The notes beneath the pieces were generated by a model. It saw only the letters and a program-made list of their open reading frames with translations, was not told the DNA's origin and made no database searches. This document shows, piece by piece, positions 34,894-47,100 of a DNA stretch of 64,000 nt (position 1 is its first letter; the number at the start of each line of letters is the position of its first letter). A program made the translations under genes and the position numbers. The DNA is from Cryphonectria parasitica EP155 (Eukaryota; Ascomycota; Sordariomycetes; Diaporthales; Cryphonectriaceae), in NCBI RefSeq assembly GCF_011745365.1, contig NW_024468910.1:3686068-3750067 (forward strand), written 5' to 3'.

Positions 34894-36579
34894 GTTGGGA
34901 AGAGGTGATTGTGCGAAGCTGAGTCTCGAATCTGACGTCGGTTCTGAATGGGAAGGGAGGGCGGCGGAGGAAGGAGAAGGTACAAGGCCAACCCGTTGAT
35001 ATTGTTTGTCGGTCCTTGGAGTGGGTGGTTGCAGAGGAAAGGTTCTTTGACCCTCCGATTCAACAGACCCCACCAAAACGCTCGTGCTGCCAGTCTTTGA
35101 TGGCTAAACTGGCACGCACTCAACTTTGGGTCGCGCCCTCACTGAAATTTCTCAGTTGGTGGGCGCGGGGAGGTGTGGCTGGGTACTGCGCTAGCCAGGG
35201 ATTAGGTGGAACCACCTGTGGCGCACCACCCTCTCTCCAGAGTCCAGATGTGCTGTGGTAGCTGGAGCTGCAACTGGACCCCCTTACAGCCATCATTTTC
35301 ACCAATGCAACAACGCCTGTGCGATGGACCAACTGGTTGCAGCAAGCAAGGTTCTCTCCTTCGACCGTAGGAAAAGAATATTACAATACTCACACATATG
35401 ACACTTTCTCGTCTAAAGCACAAGATTTTCATCTTTTTTGCTTAAGTATCTTCCGGCCGAAATCTGAGACTACCTAGAACAATCCTGCAGCCTCGCCGAG
35501 CATATGTACCAATGGTATGCATTGATGTGGTTGCACTTGGCACCGCACCACCACTCTTGAATCAACCACTCTTGAATAACCTGCTTTTAAAGAGGGATGC
35601 TTAAGGCGCATCGCAGATTGAAAAGAAGAAGATTACAGAGGGAGAAGAAGAAAAAAAAGTGCCTTGGGTTACTTCCATGACGTATCTCGCAGGAGATAGG
35701 GTTTGCCAGAAACAATGTGAAAGCAGGACTACAGTTTCTCCATGCTCCCAAGCCACTTGGGCATAACACTGAAATCTTGAACCACGGCGTCGCTGATGCG
35801 CACAGTAGTATTGGAGAAGGAAGGAACCAGCCTCTGATTGAATAGAAGTGGAGATGTTCTAAAAGAGTCATCTCTCATTTGTTGACCGGTATGGTTCACC
35901 GACAACAGTCACCTTATCCTATCATGAGGATCAGACAAGGCTGCCATGTCTTGCAGCGGAAGTCTCTAAGTAGCAGAAAACGGTCAATGATTACGCACCA
36001 GGGCGCAGACAACTCGTGGTTAGGCTTTAGCAAGTCACACTTGTCTCAGAAGAGACAATAAATCGCAAGCAGCCGTCAGGTGGAACTGATCGTGTTATTC
36101 TTTTCCAGATCCTCAAGAGTTCCTCGATTCGAGTGTCCTGGTTGTGAGGAACCCTGCAGGTGATGTCAATCGAGTCATCCGGCCCATCCACACCCCTGAG
36201 CCTGGGCCCTCGTCTATCCCTGCTGCACCTGCGCACGCCCGTGTCGAGGAGAAGAGAAAAAGTTAAGTGACCACTGGGGGTCTGACCACCTGAGTCTGCC
36301 TACCCAGCAGTATTATTCAGCCCTGGAGGCCCTGGACTTCGATCGCCGTTCAGATTCTGATGAGGTCCCTTGAACTGACATCAGTCCCCTCGCTAAAACT
36401 CCACACCCTGAGCTTCCCACGCGATTCCTTAATTACCTTACCTCACGGACCTCACACCCCCCATTTCAGCCAGTCCTCGTTTCCCTCCACTCTCGGGCTG
36501 CACCGTGAATTGCTCCATCGCCCACCTAGCCCATCCATTTTGTTGTGAGATTCCTCAGTTACTGCCTAATACCGCCACC
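34894..36579. other. Divergent promoter, eIF3m / PRD-4
   Basis: This 1.7-kb spacer separates two start codons. A 15-bp unit around ACCACTCTTGAATCA occurs nearly twice in tandem at about 35550-35580. No gene recognised. The final 150 bp before PRD-4 are pyrimidine-rich. Confidence 0.5.
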
Positions 36580-38954
36580 ATGGCCCCTCGACATGAGCAG
36601 AGCCAATTGAAGCGGGCTGCCGTACGTCCCACCCCCACTACTATGGACGATCGCAGACCGTGCATGCCATGTGCCTGCACAGGTATGGATTGCATTATCC
36701 AGTCGGCTGCTAACTTATTTGCTGCCTTTCTAGGGCTCACCTGCCGAGAACGAGATTGACTCGTCCAAGAGAGTGCGCCGATCCGAGCGACTGTCATCAC
36801 AGCACAAGGATCACAAGAAGACCCCCGTCGATACCAAGCAGCAGCTTCCCTCGCCAGTCACGCACCTCTCCGCGGACGACTCCAGTACGCTCTTTAAGGA
36901 GGGCACCGCGACGCCGCCTGAAGGTCGACAGAGCCAGGTTCTTCCCCGAGGAGAGGAGGCTTACTCCCAACTGCAGGCCTTCTCGCAGGGCTTCTCCTCA
37001 CCGCCGCAGGATACACAAGCGTTTCCCTCGCAGGTGGTCGACCCGAACGAGCCATATTCGAAAGAAGTCAAGGATGAGACCAAAGAGGGCGTCTGGGGAT
37101 ACCTATTCCCCTTGAACACCAGGTATGGCGGCAAGTGTGTGGTCATGAAGAAGAGAGCTGCCTGTCCGCTGCCGGAATCGGTGGAAGATGCCGTACCAAA
37201 GAGGAGAGGCAAGAAGGCCCTGAAGAAGGAGGAAATCGATTACGAGGAGAAGAAGGTCAAAGGTGTTCCATCAGGAGGCTACCTGATAGGACGTCATCCC
37301 GAGTGTGGTAAGTGTACCCTCGACTAGTTGTTCTCGAGCGCAATGCTGACGCTGGACAGACATCGTTGTGGATGACCCTAGCGTCTCCAACCGTCACTGC
37401 TTAATCTTCACAGAGAACAAGTCCCACGGCCCTGTTACCATTGTAGAGGATCTGTCTAGCAACGGCACGTTCGTGAACGAGGCCATCATCGGACGAAACC
37501 AGCGGAGAGAGTTGAAGGAGAACGACGAGGTTGCAGTGCTCGATAAGGCCCGCTTCATTTTCAAGTACCCCAAATCCCGACAGACCAGCCAGTTTCTTCA
37601 GCATTACACCTTACTGGGGCAGCTTGGCAAGGGCCACTTTGCTGAGGTGTTCCTCTGCGTCGAGAAAGCCACGGGTCAGAGATATGCGGTCAAGATCTTC
37701 ACCAAGACGCCCGGGATGGAGGAGCGGTCGAAGACGGATGGGCTCCAACAAGAAATTGCTGTGTTGATGGGCGTTAGTCACCCCAACGTACTGTGTCTGA
37801 AAGATACCTTCGATGAGAAGCACGCCGTCTTCCTTGTGCTCGAGCTCGCGCCAAAGGGTGAGCTGTTCAACTTCATCGTCTTGAAGCAGAAACTTTCCGA
37901 GGACGAGACAAGGAAGCTGTTCACTCAACTCTTCCAGGGCATCAAGTACCTGGTAAGTCAGCGAGAGCCCATTCACTTGCACTGAAATGTCTGATGTGCT
38001 GACCTCTCGAACAGCATGATCGAAACATTGTTCACCGAGACATCAAACCGGAGAACATTTTGATGGTAGACGATGAGCTCCATGTCAAGCTCGCTGACTT
38101 CGGCCTCGCCAAGATCATTGGCGAGGAGTCGTTCACCACTACGCTCTGTGGTACTCCGAGCTACGTGGCGCCGGAGATTCTGGCTGATGGCAAACATCGA
38201 AAGTACACCAAGGCTGTTGACGTCTGGTCGCTTGGTGTAGTGATGTATATCTGTCTGTGCGGTTTCCCACCATTCTCGGACGAGCTGTACTCGAAAGAGT
38301 TTCCATACTCGCTTTCGCAACAGATCAGAGGGGGTAGATTTGACTATCCGTCTCCGTACTGGGACCCAGTCAGCGATTCTGCTCGTAAGTCGTCTTCACG
38401 AGCGCCGCCCCCCCCAAAAAAAATCGCGTCTTCTGCTAACTTCCTCCCTAGTTGAGCTCATTGACTGTATGCTTGTCGTCGATGCTGAAAAGCGCTACAC
38501 GGTGGATCAGTGCCTGGCTCACCCTTGGATGACCATTTCCAATCCTGGGGTCAACGACAGCACGGACGGCCTTGTGGGCGGTCTTGCCGGGCTCGAAGTG
38601 AACCGACGTGGTGTCGTTCGCGAGCGCACTCTTCTTTCCAGTATCAACTCTATCCAAGTCACCCAGATACCTGGCACAAATGGGAAAGATTCTGTCGAAG
38701 TATACAAGAAGAACCCTCACACACATCCCATAGAGGCTCGGCCCTTCGACGATAGAAATCCGGAGGAGTTTGTGGCCATGGGTGGCAAAGGCGATCAGCA
38801 GCTCTACGACAACGAGAGGAGCCATTACAGCAAGAATGACATTCCTGGACAGTCGACTTCCGGGCCTGCAACGGCGTCGGCGCCTAACGGATTTGGCAAC
38901 CATGCAGCCAAGTCGAAGGCAAACAAGGGAAAGACCAAGGGAAGTAAGCCTTAG
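36580..38954 (+). CDS. prd-4: Checkpoint kinase 2 homologue PRD-4 (FHA plus protein kinase)
   Basis: Five exons (36580-36621, 36734-37307, 37360-37952, 38015-38384, 38452-38954) give 693 residues. An FHA domain spans about 191-275, with YLIGRHPECD, SNRHCLIF and DLSSNGTFVN, the phosphothreonine-binding signature. The kinase domain starts near 288. It has the glycine loop LGKGHFAEV, catalytic Lys 317 (YAVKIF), HRDIKPEN with Asp 412, DFGLAK with Asp 431 and the CGTPSYVAPEIL P+1 loop. FHA followed by this kinase type is Chk2/Cds1/Rad53, and PRD-4 is its Neurospora form, which couples DNA damage to the circadian clock. The N-terminal 180 residues contain several SQ and TQ sites for ATM/ATR kinases. 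The tail ends in a Lys-rich KSKANKGKTKGSKP. Intron 4 has a C8A8 tract. Confidence 0.95.
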
Positions 38955-40401
38955 TATGGCAACGTTCCGACTACTCTGACGGCGCGCTTCCGACAGGCTT
39001 CGCTCGGGGACTCGTTTGAAATGGAGTTTTGACGTATGCGTCGTCCACAAATTGTGGTGATTGCGGAACTTTGTTCGCGAGGTACGATTTATTGTTGCGG
39101 CCGACGTCTTCACGGAAACGATACTGTGTTTTCATTATTGCATTTGTCACAAAGCTGATTTCAAGTCTTTGCGCGAGGGATATGCGTTAAGAGTTTCGCG
39201 CAATGTTTTGGTGGGAAATCATTCCAAGATGCTTGAAGGATTACTGTTTCTGATAGGAGACAGACAAGGTGCGGAAAGGGTGTTAGGTACAGAGCTGTGC
39301 ATGTCTTATTTTGTGTTATGGACCGCCATTGTTCATTTGTATGGCAGAAAAGCACGGGCGTTAGGGTGTCGATTGCCATCTAATGGATCGCGGCAGAGTT
39401 TACCTCAGCAAGGCAGATTCCATAGACATGGCGTGAAGTGCTAATACATGGCACTTCGAAAAGAAAATCTTGTCCCTGTTCTATCGCCCTGCACCCCTTG
39501 CTTGTTTGTGTCCCTCCTTCCGAGGGAAACCATCATTTTTTTTTCGTTTATCTTCTAGACCGTGTAGTAGTTGGTATCTGGAGCAACACTCGAGGAACTC
39601 TTGCTCGAATCCAGCACCCGCACTTGGCCGGACATGACGATTGCCTCGATCAATTTCCATATTACTATTAGACCTAGTGAGACCTAACCTGACCTTAAGT
39701 TGTCCACAAAACTTCGGCGCCCACGCCATGCCATGCCAGTTTCCTTGTAGTACCAAGCCGTCCGTCCATCCGTCCGTCCGTCCGTCCGTCCGTCCTTCAT
39801 CGGCCATCATCTTTCGTTCATAATCATACATCGGACCGGTCTCTTAGACTGGAATCCCCCATTTCGAAACTTTCCAAGAAAACCAAGCTGCATGCGTTTT
39901 GCCCCTCCCTCATCTCCCTCCCCCCTTTCTCCCCATTCCTCCTTCTTCTCCGTGAGTATGTGATTGTTTGTGTGGGTAAACATATATGTGTATATATAGC
40001 CATGAATACCTCCCCTTGAGGCATATGGGTGAATGGTGTAATGGCAATGATAATGACAATGATATCACCAGCGTCTCAAAGCAAACAGATAAGCTGAACC
40101 CTATAGCGTAATGGCGACCAATGTGAGAGCGAGAGAAGGAGCAGGCCCACACGGCTAGACTCTGTGACGCCTGTGCAGAGTTTAGACCCCAATACCAGCA
40201 CGGACAGGCAGTATATGCTATGTCTGTCACGACGAAGATGCCGTTGACATCTCACGATCAGACGAACTAGAATGCACGGTGATTACTTCTTCAAGATGAA
40301 GAGGAGAGCCTCAGCACCACATTCCTCCCGTGAGCCTCGCTCTCGACCTTGTGCTTGCCGGCGCGGTGAATCGGCCAAAAGATCAACGGTACAGAGCAGC
40401 C
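38955..40401. other. Convergent spacer between PRD-4 and ArfGAP, with CCGT repeat
   Basis: This 1.4-kb spacer is long for a convergent pair here. A CCGT tetranucleotide repeat lies at 39758-39795. A 127-codon open frame at 39061-39444 (+) has no recognisable similarity. Both 3' untranslated regions should fall here. Confidence 0.5.
39758..39795. repeat. CCGT tetranucleotide microsatellite
   Basis: About nine CCGT units with one CCAT variant. Confidence 0.9.
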
Positions 40402-43400
40402 CTACCTCTCGGGAATAGGCGACTTGGCCAGGCGGCCGCCGGCGCTCGCACGCTTCGCGACCCGATGCTCCCTATCTCTGTCGCCGCCCTTCTCCTTGGT
40501 CGCCAGCTGCGGACTGGTGCCTCCAGGTGTCGAGCCCACAGTGTCGAGATAGTTCGAAGCCGATGATGAGCCGGTCATCGACGGCCCGTTCGACCGGCCT
40601 CGCTTCTGGTCGAGCCATAATTGTGCACTGCGGCTGAGCGGAAACGCAGGCATGCCTTGTGGCAGCTCTGCACCGTTTTGCAGGAGCATCTCTGCGATGG
40701 GGAAAGGCACCGGTTTTCCGTCAGGCTGTGATGTTGTGGACTGGGGCAACCCGCCAGGGGAGGCTGGGTCAGCTGCGGCGAGGGCGAGGAAGACGGCGTG
40801 GGTGCCACGAGATTTATCGAGAACATTGGGGTTTGCGCGGAGGGCAAGGGAGTAAATGATCTGCTGAATCTCGTTCTTCTTGATAGCGGCGAGGAGCGTC
40901 TCGTCGGGTGAGGGGTACCGAGAAAGGGTAGACGAGATAGGCTCGACGAACGACCGATCCACGTACTTCATGGTGATGAATCTTAACCTCTGCTCGCGGG
41001 TCGCTTGTGGTCCTGGCTTCAGGCCTGGGTCGAGCCGACACTCCCAGACCATGTTCGCGACCCGGTTACCCACCAAGAGTAAAAGCTCGACAATATCGGG
41101 CGTGAATGATGTGATATCGAGAGTGAGAGATCGGACTTTGCTGATGTGCGTACCCAGCGACCGATGTATGCCACTGCACTCGATACACAGGATGATGGCG
41201 AGGTTGATTGAAACCCATTCAACCTTGGAACCGGACCCGCAGTCTGCGCACCAACAATTGCCTTGATCATTGTCTCGAAGCGCTTGAAGGAGCTTATCAG
41301 GGTGTTCGTCGTAAGTACTGCTCGGAGAGCGTGCTGTCGACGGTCGTGCACCGACGGTCGTTCGCCGGCCCGGTAATATGGATGGTGGATGTGCTTGTGC
41401 ATGGCCGAGAGACGGACTTTTGCCAGTCAAGATAGAGCCGATGTCTCTTCTAAAGGAACCACCAGACTCGATCGACGGAGAGATGCTCTGTATCGGCTTT
41501 TCCTTCACACGGCCTTCGACAGCGCTCTGGAGCGCATTGTTTATCGCAGTGATCCAATTGTTCATGTCGTCTTCGGAAGTCGCCTGGTAAACACGTTTGT
41601 ACTGTGGAGTGATGACCTCGAAACAGAAACGTCGCTCTGCGTTTCTTGCCTCTCTTACGGATGCCATGCGCAAGTCGATGGGATCCATGTGCAGGTCAAG
41701 CTTTTGCTTCCAGTTGCTGTACTCGGAGAGCTTACCCTGGTCCAAGACAATCCAGAATCTGTGAGACAGAGTTAGCCAAGTGGTCTCTTAAAAAGGAAAG
41801 AAGAAACAGCAATTCTGAGAACGTACTTGTGCCAACCCTGCTTGTTCAGGTTTCGAGGGTCGACATGTCCGCCAGGCCGGTTCAGAGCCCAGAGAAGCCC
41901 TTCTTTCCTCTGCGACTCCCTGTCGGCAAGCTCTGCGAGTGCGGCATCGCGTTCCTCAAGATCGCGGATCCCCTTGAACTTTTGCGATGGGCTGGCAGCC
42001 ATCATAGCGTGACCAAGGCTTCCTGGCGATCTGGAGAGGTCACCAGTATTACTGGCCGAGGAGTTTGAGTTGCCGATCGCGATCGCTCTCAGTTGTGAGC
42101 CGGTGCTGTCTGCCCGGCTCATCTCGCTGTCTGAAACAGCGCCATTTCCGTTCGCGATGCCCGTGCTGGTGGATGGTACTGGTTCGGGCTCACCATAATT
42201 CACGTTGCTCTTCTCGAGAAGCCTTCGCTTCTCTTCTCGCTCTCTTCGTTGGAACTGGTATTCCTTGTCCGCGACTTGAACCTCGCTGGACAATGCCTGT
42301 AGTTGCGGAAGCAGGTTCTCGACCCGCTTAGCAGCCTCGAGGAACGTTCTCGCCTGGGCATCCGCATATCTGGTGAGGTGAGAGAGCACTTCTTGCTCCT
42401 TTCGACCTCCGGACAGGTCCTGCATGAAAGACGAGTAATCGAAACGCTTCAGCTCGAAGTTTCGACGCTTGGTTTGATACTTGGTATCGCTGTGCTTGGC
42501 CTTGATAGAATCCTGTCGCTGGCCGAGATACCGGCCGACGTACGCATAAAAGTCCTTGCTTTCTTCTTCGAAGTCGCGCTTCTTCGCCTCGGCCTGTTTG
42601 ATATCCATGGTATACACCTTGTTGAGTGGCTCTATCACGATCCTCTGCAGGTTGAGAGCGTTCATTCTCTCGTAGGACAAAATCTCGCGCGCAATCTTGT
42701 CAAAGTAGTGTTCAATGGCTGGCTGTACAGCATTTGCGTTTGTGGAAGAAGCTTCCTTCAGCGCTTCCACGAAGCTCACAAAGGAGTCGTTCGCTTCCAG
42801 TTGCGCATTGTGAGCAGCCTCCGCCTTCTTGATCATCCTTTTCATCTGCATCCGCATGTTGCCAGTCTTTTGCTCTAGAGCCTTCATCGTCGCCCGAAAC
42901 ACGGGGCCATCATCTGTTTGTGAGACATCATCGCTGGGTCGCGAGCAGGAAACGTCAACTTTGACAGGCTCTGGATTCGCCAGAGGCACGACAGATGTGA
43001 GGCTGTTGGTGTTGGTTGGTGACAGTGGGTTCTTGACCTCGGTCGACGCAGCGGGGGGTGACACAGGCTCGTCCATGTCGATGTTGCTGATTCTTGACTC
43101 GACAGAATGCGACGAGGGCCCTCGTGTCCTCGGCGGAACGGTCAGTAGGAAGGGAGGGGGTGAGCTTGGTTGGGCGGCATAGGGCGATACATCTGCGACC
43201 TGTTAGACACCGACACTAATCGCAGAGACTGGCGGATACCTACTCTGAACCCAGAATGAGAAGCTAGCCAGTGTCTGTAGCTCGTGTGCGCGCTGGTCGT
43301 ATTGTACAAACTGGTCCATTTGTCAGCCACGCGCAAAACCTCCACAGGAGCACTATATTGACATACGCTACAGGTATTCCTCCAACCACCACCAGGGTCC

Positions 43401-44106
43401 TCCGCAGTCTTTGGTGGCTTCCACTTCCAAGACCAGTCGAAAGTGACGCTGGCATTGCCTCCAGTCGTAAAGTCTCCAATCAGCTCGACGTTGGAGTTCT
43501 TGTGTAGGTTCGGGTCGGCGTGGAACTCTCTCGTCACAAGCGTCTCGACTTCTCGAGGCGTAGCAGCGTAGACATGTGTGAGACCATTAATCTGCGTGTC
43601 CACGGGTGTGCTGTCCGCTCCTGCGCTCAGAGAGGTCTGGCGAACGTTAAATGTGAATGTGAACATGAGCTCGTCCTCGCTGCTCAGTTTGAGTATGAAG
43701 GTGGGCGCGCCTGGTGTGGAGTCGGGGTCCTATAGATCACCAGCAGGAAGTCAGTCTCCCGGCAGATCCTTTGCCACTGTCTGAGAAGCATGCAGCAGCA
43801 GCACCAGCCCCGGGGGGGGGGGGGCGGGGGGGCCTCGACTGACCTGGACGAACTCGATCGGAGTGCTGTCTCCGGCTGGCCGCGACGCAGAGACTCTTGT
43901 GGCGGGGAACGCGTTGGGAGTGATCTGAATAGATGTGCGCTTGCGACTGTTGCTTATGACGAGCGATGCGATGGACACTGGAGGATTACTCGGTCAGCGT
44001 CGCATTCCTGGAGACATGTCGTGGGAAGGGTCTCAAACTTACGGCGAGTCTGGTCCCTGAGATAGAGGGCAGCGCCCTCTTCAGGCCTGCTCGAGACATT
44101 CCCCAT
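40402..44106 (-). CDS. BAR-PH-ArfGAP protein (Csx2/Cnt-type ARF GTPase activator)
   Basis: Six exons (44106-44043, 43977-43844, 43729-43367, 43310-43244, 43192-41827, 41758-40402) give 1116 residues starting MGNVSSRPEEGAALYLRDQT. Residues 1-300 form a separate N-terminal region including LIGDFTTGGNASVTFDWSWK. A BAR-type helical domain follows at about 307-540 (FRATMKALEQKTGNMRMQMK to REREEKRRLLEKS). A PH domain begins at about 639 (KEGLLWALNRPGG, FWIVLDQGKLSEY, WITAINNALQ). The ArfGAP zinc finger has Cys 835, 838, 856, 859 and the arginine finger Arg 864 (CSGIHRSLGTH). The order matches animal ACAPs and S. pombe Csx2/Cnt proteins. It should switch off Arf GTPases on curved membranes. Intron 2 contains a G13-C-G7 tract on the + strand. 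MGNVSS at the start suggests possible N-myristoylation. Confidence 0.93.
43812..43832. repeat. Poly-G tract (13 G, C, 7 G) inside ArfGAP intron 2
   Basis: Poly-C on the coding (-) strand, just downstream of the donor of intron 43730-43843. Confidence 0.85.
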
Positions 44107-47100
44107 GATGCTAGATCAGGGTCAAGCGCTGGTCCCAAAGTTGGGAGAGCAGCCGAAAGGCACAGGGTGGTACGGTGGCTGTTGTCGTTCGTCGATCCAA
44201 GGCGCCGGTCGCAGTCAAGTTATATTTTGGGAGGGCTCCTCTCCGTTTGATGACAGCAGCGCAGCGCCGAGCGGTAGGAACTGCTTTGAGCCGAGCAATA
44301 ATCAGTAAGGGGGTCAGAGACCGTAGTGGAGGGCTCGACGAAATTCGTTGTCGAAGGGGTTTGATCGTGTAATTATTGTGAGAGGAAGAGTGGTAGTGGT
44401 GGTGGTAGTAGTAATAACAATAGTGGTGGTAGTTGTCGTGGCAGTGGTAGTAGCAGCATCAGCAGTAGTAGCAAGCAGTAGCAGCAGCAGGCAGACTTAG
44501 TTGATCAAGGGGTCCTGGACCAGGTAGAAAGCCTACGGTCTGGCCGCCGCGGGGTTGGCGTGTTTGTGCCTGCTGCTGACTGCAGGTGAGGGCCAGAGAG
44601 GTTCGAATGCGGATGAAGTGGATCTGCGATCTCCCGCAATTAAAATGTGAAAGAGCAGTAAGCCCTGAAGAAAATAAGCTTCGACTGCAACCCCAAGTGC
44701 TTTCATCCTTGGGGGGACACAACCTGGCGGGCGTTTTTAACGCACTGCAAGATCAACAACATCAGTCCGTCAGTTCGTCAGGCTTTTGGGCTTTGACCAG
44801 GGGATTGTCGACATGGTCATGGATAAGTATGAACTTGGCTAGTACGTTCATTGTCCTACAGTAGCTGGAATTGAGAGTGCGCCGCGCCGGGGGCGCGACT
44901 GGAAAGCGCCTTGAATTGACCCAGGGGGCTGGCCCCGTCGTCCCATTACTGCGCAGTACAGTACTACATACTACAGTACCCAGGTACTGCAACGGTGTCA
45001 CTATTGCCGTAGTGCGTAGTATGGCACCATGGCGCTCCCCTGCGCGCTAAGAATAGCTTGGGAGAGAGAGGGGTATTTATACGCCTGTACATGTACCTCT
45101 ATCAGCTTGTGACTTGATGACTTGAACAGCCAACTAAGGTCTCTTGACCACAGCGTGACACGAGATCTAAAGCGGCAGGACGACAGGTTCCGACCACATG
45201 GCTACCTTTCAGCCCTACTAAGAGAAGTCATGCCGGTATAGGAAATCTACACAGCCTCGTCTTCTTCTCAAGCAGTTTTGTTGAAAATTATATATTGGTG
45301 GGTGACCTTGATCTGCTGCAGGATTTCATCTGATAATCATCCTCGGCGACCTTGGGGCTTGTTCCAGGGACCACCGCAACAGCAACCTTGAAGCGAGCCG
45401 CCTGGTCCACTAGCCGCAGATGCAGGGGACTTTATTTTACTACCGAACTGCATACTACATATACATCGTATATACTGTAGCAATTATCACACAGCGATTT
45501 GCTCAAAAATCAAAAAGATTCTACCCTTCGCATCTCGCCGTCTCACCAGCTCGCAACGACGTGGATCCGTCGTTTCTGTGTGGTCTTGTGGTCACAAAGA
45601 AGAGGAAGAAAACAGCCACGCGTTCAATCACCCTGCTCGTACCGTCAGCATCTTATCAGTCTCGGCACTGGGTCCACCTGAAGGTGGCTTAATAACTTCA
45701 ACCGTCGTGTCACTCGTCTTAATCGCAATCATGCGCCTGGCCAAATCTCGACTCGGAATTACGACGCCCCAAGCCTCTGCGGAGAGGTTCTGCCACATTG
45801 ATGGTTTATTGAATACGAACGGCAAGATTGCGCCGTCTACTCTCGTACAAAGTCATTGCTGCTCTGCCTCTTCAGCTTGTTGTTGTGCAAATGTCAAAGT
45901 GGAGATTTTTAGTAACCATTCACAGGCTATTTATGGGAGTTAAGGAGCCACTGGGAACCTGGCTGACTGAGAGATGGAGGCTGGGGTGTGTGACCGCTGT
46001 CACAACGAGCGTTCCCAGGTGGAGACCATTTCTTTCAAGAGCTACGCATTTTGATGCATTGGCCCCATCTTCTGGCCAAGACTGATAATCAACTTGACAA
46101 GTGCATGTCGCGTCGACGGAGGTGCGATGCTCCAGGTCACTCTGATGCAATGACCAACAGACTTTAATGACCATCATGGGCAAGCTGTGGGCAACTGTGT
46201 GAGGGGGAAATATGATATGTGGCGTTTTGCCAGCTCTGGGGAGTCTCTTGGAAGCCTGATCATGATCTTGCAGCACGTCTTGGGTGAGCTCATTGACTTG
46301 CTCCATTCCGTATTGCTGAGGCTCTTGTCAGATAGTGATGATTCGACAGAAACTATGACCTAGCAAGCATTTCGGTGAGTTTCGTGCAAGCAAAGAAGCA
46401 GCGAATGAGATGACAATTTTCGCGACTGAACGCCATGCATAATCACTGCAGAATGTTGCGTCTTTATCTGGACTGGGTGTCTGCTTGAATGGTTCGATGT
46501 CAAGTAAGTTCATGTATCTTCCTGGAATGGCTCAGTTGCTTGACCAGCAGGATAATCTGGACAACCTGTAGCCGGGTCAGATTTAATCAGTCTTCACAGA
46601 GGAATATCGCCAACGCCTTCGTTATGTTTGCGCAACTGTCAGGGTGATGGTGTACGAGGTATAATACTTCAGCAGGCGTACGGCCGCAGGTGTGAATCGG
46701 ACAGCGAGGATAAGGAAACTTAGCCACGGTGTTTCAGAGATCAATGTGAGAAAGAGGGTCATGGTGCATGGTAAACCAGAGATGAGCTATGATATCCGAA
46801 TCTCAAGTCTCGTTCTGCAAGGACGGATGGAGCCGTCGAGGTCTTGTGCTTCCTCTTGAGACAATTTTCTGAAAGTGGAAATGTACGCCAAAGAGGCGTT
46901 AGTAGGGCTTGACTGGCCACCCCTGGATGCCTACTACACAAATCTACGATCTATTAGTGCAATATTTCAGCCTTATCAACATCGTGCAATGTTGAAGTAT
47001 ATGATTACTGAGTATGAAAAGAGCCAAGGGATAAGAAAATTCGTATTCGAGGCCATATTGTTTGGTTCGATGTGCTTTCCAATCTCATGCCACTGGATTA

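Noticed and set aside
39758..39795. Regular short repeats considered as a CRISPR array
   Set aside because: A simple CCGT microsatellite with no spacers, in a eukaryotic genome.
44598..44612. GGTTCGAATGC B-box-like sequence
   Set aside because: No T stem or A-box partner.
45328..45336. Lone ATCTGATAA iron-type GATA site
   Set aside because: About one is expected by chance in 64 kb, it lacks the preceding purine and has no partner.
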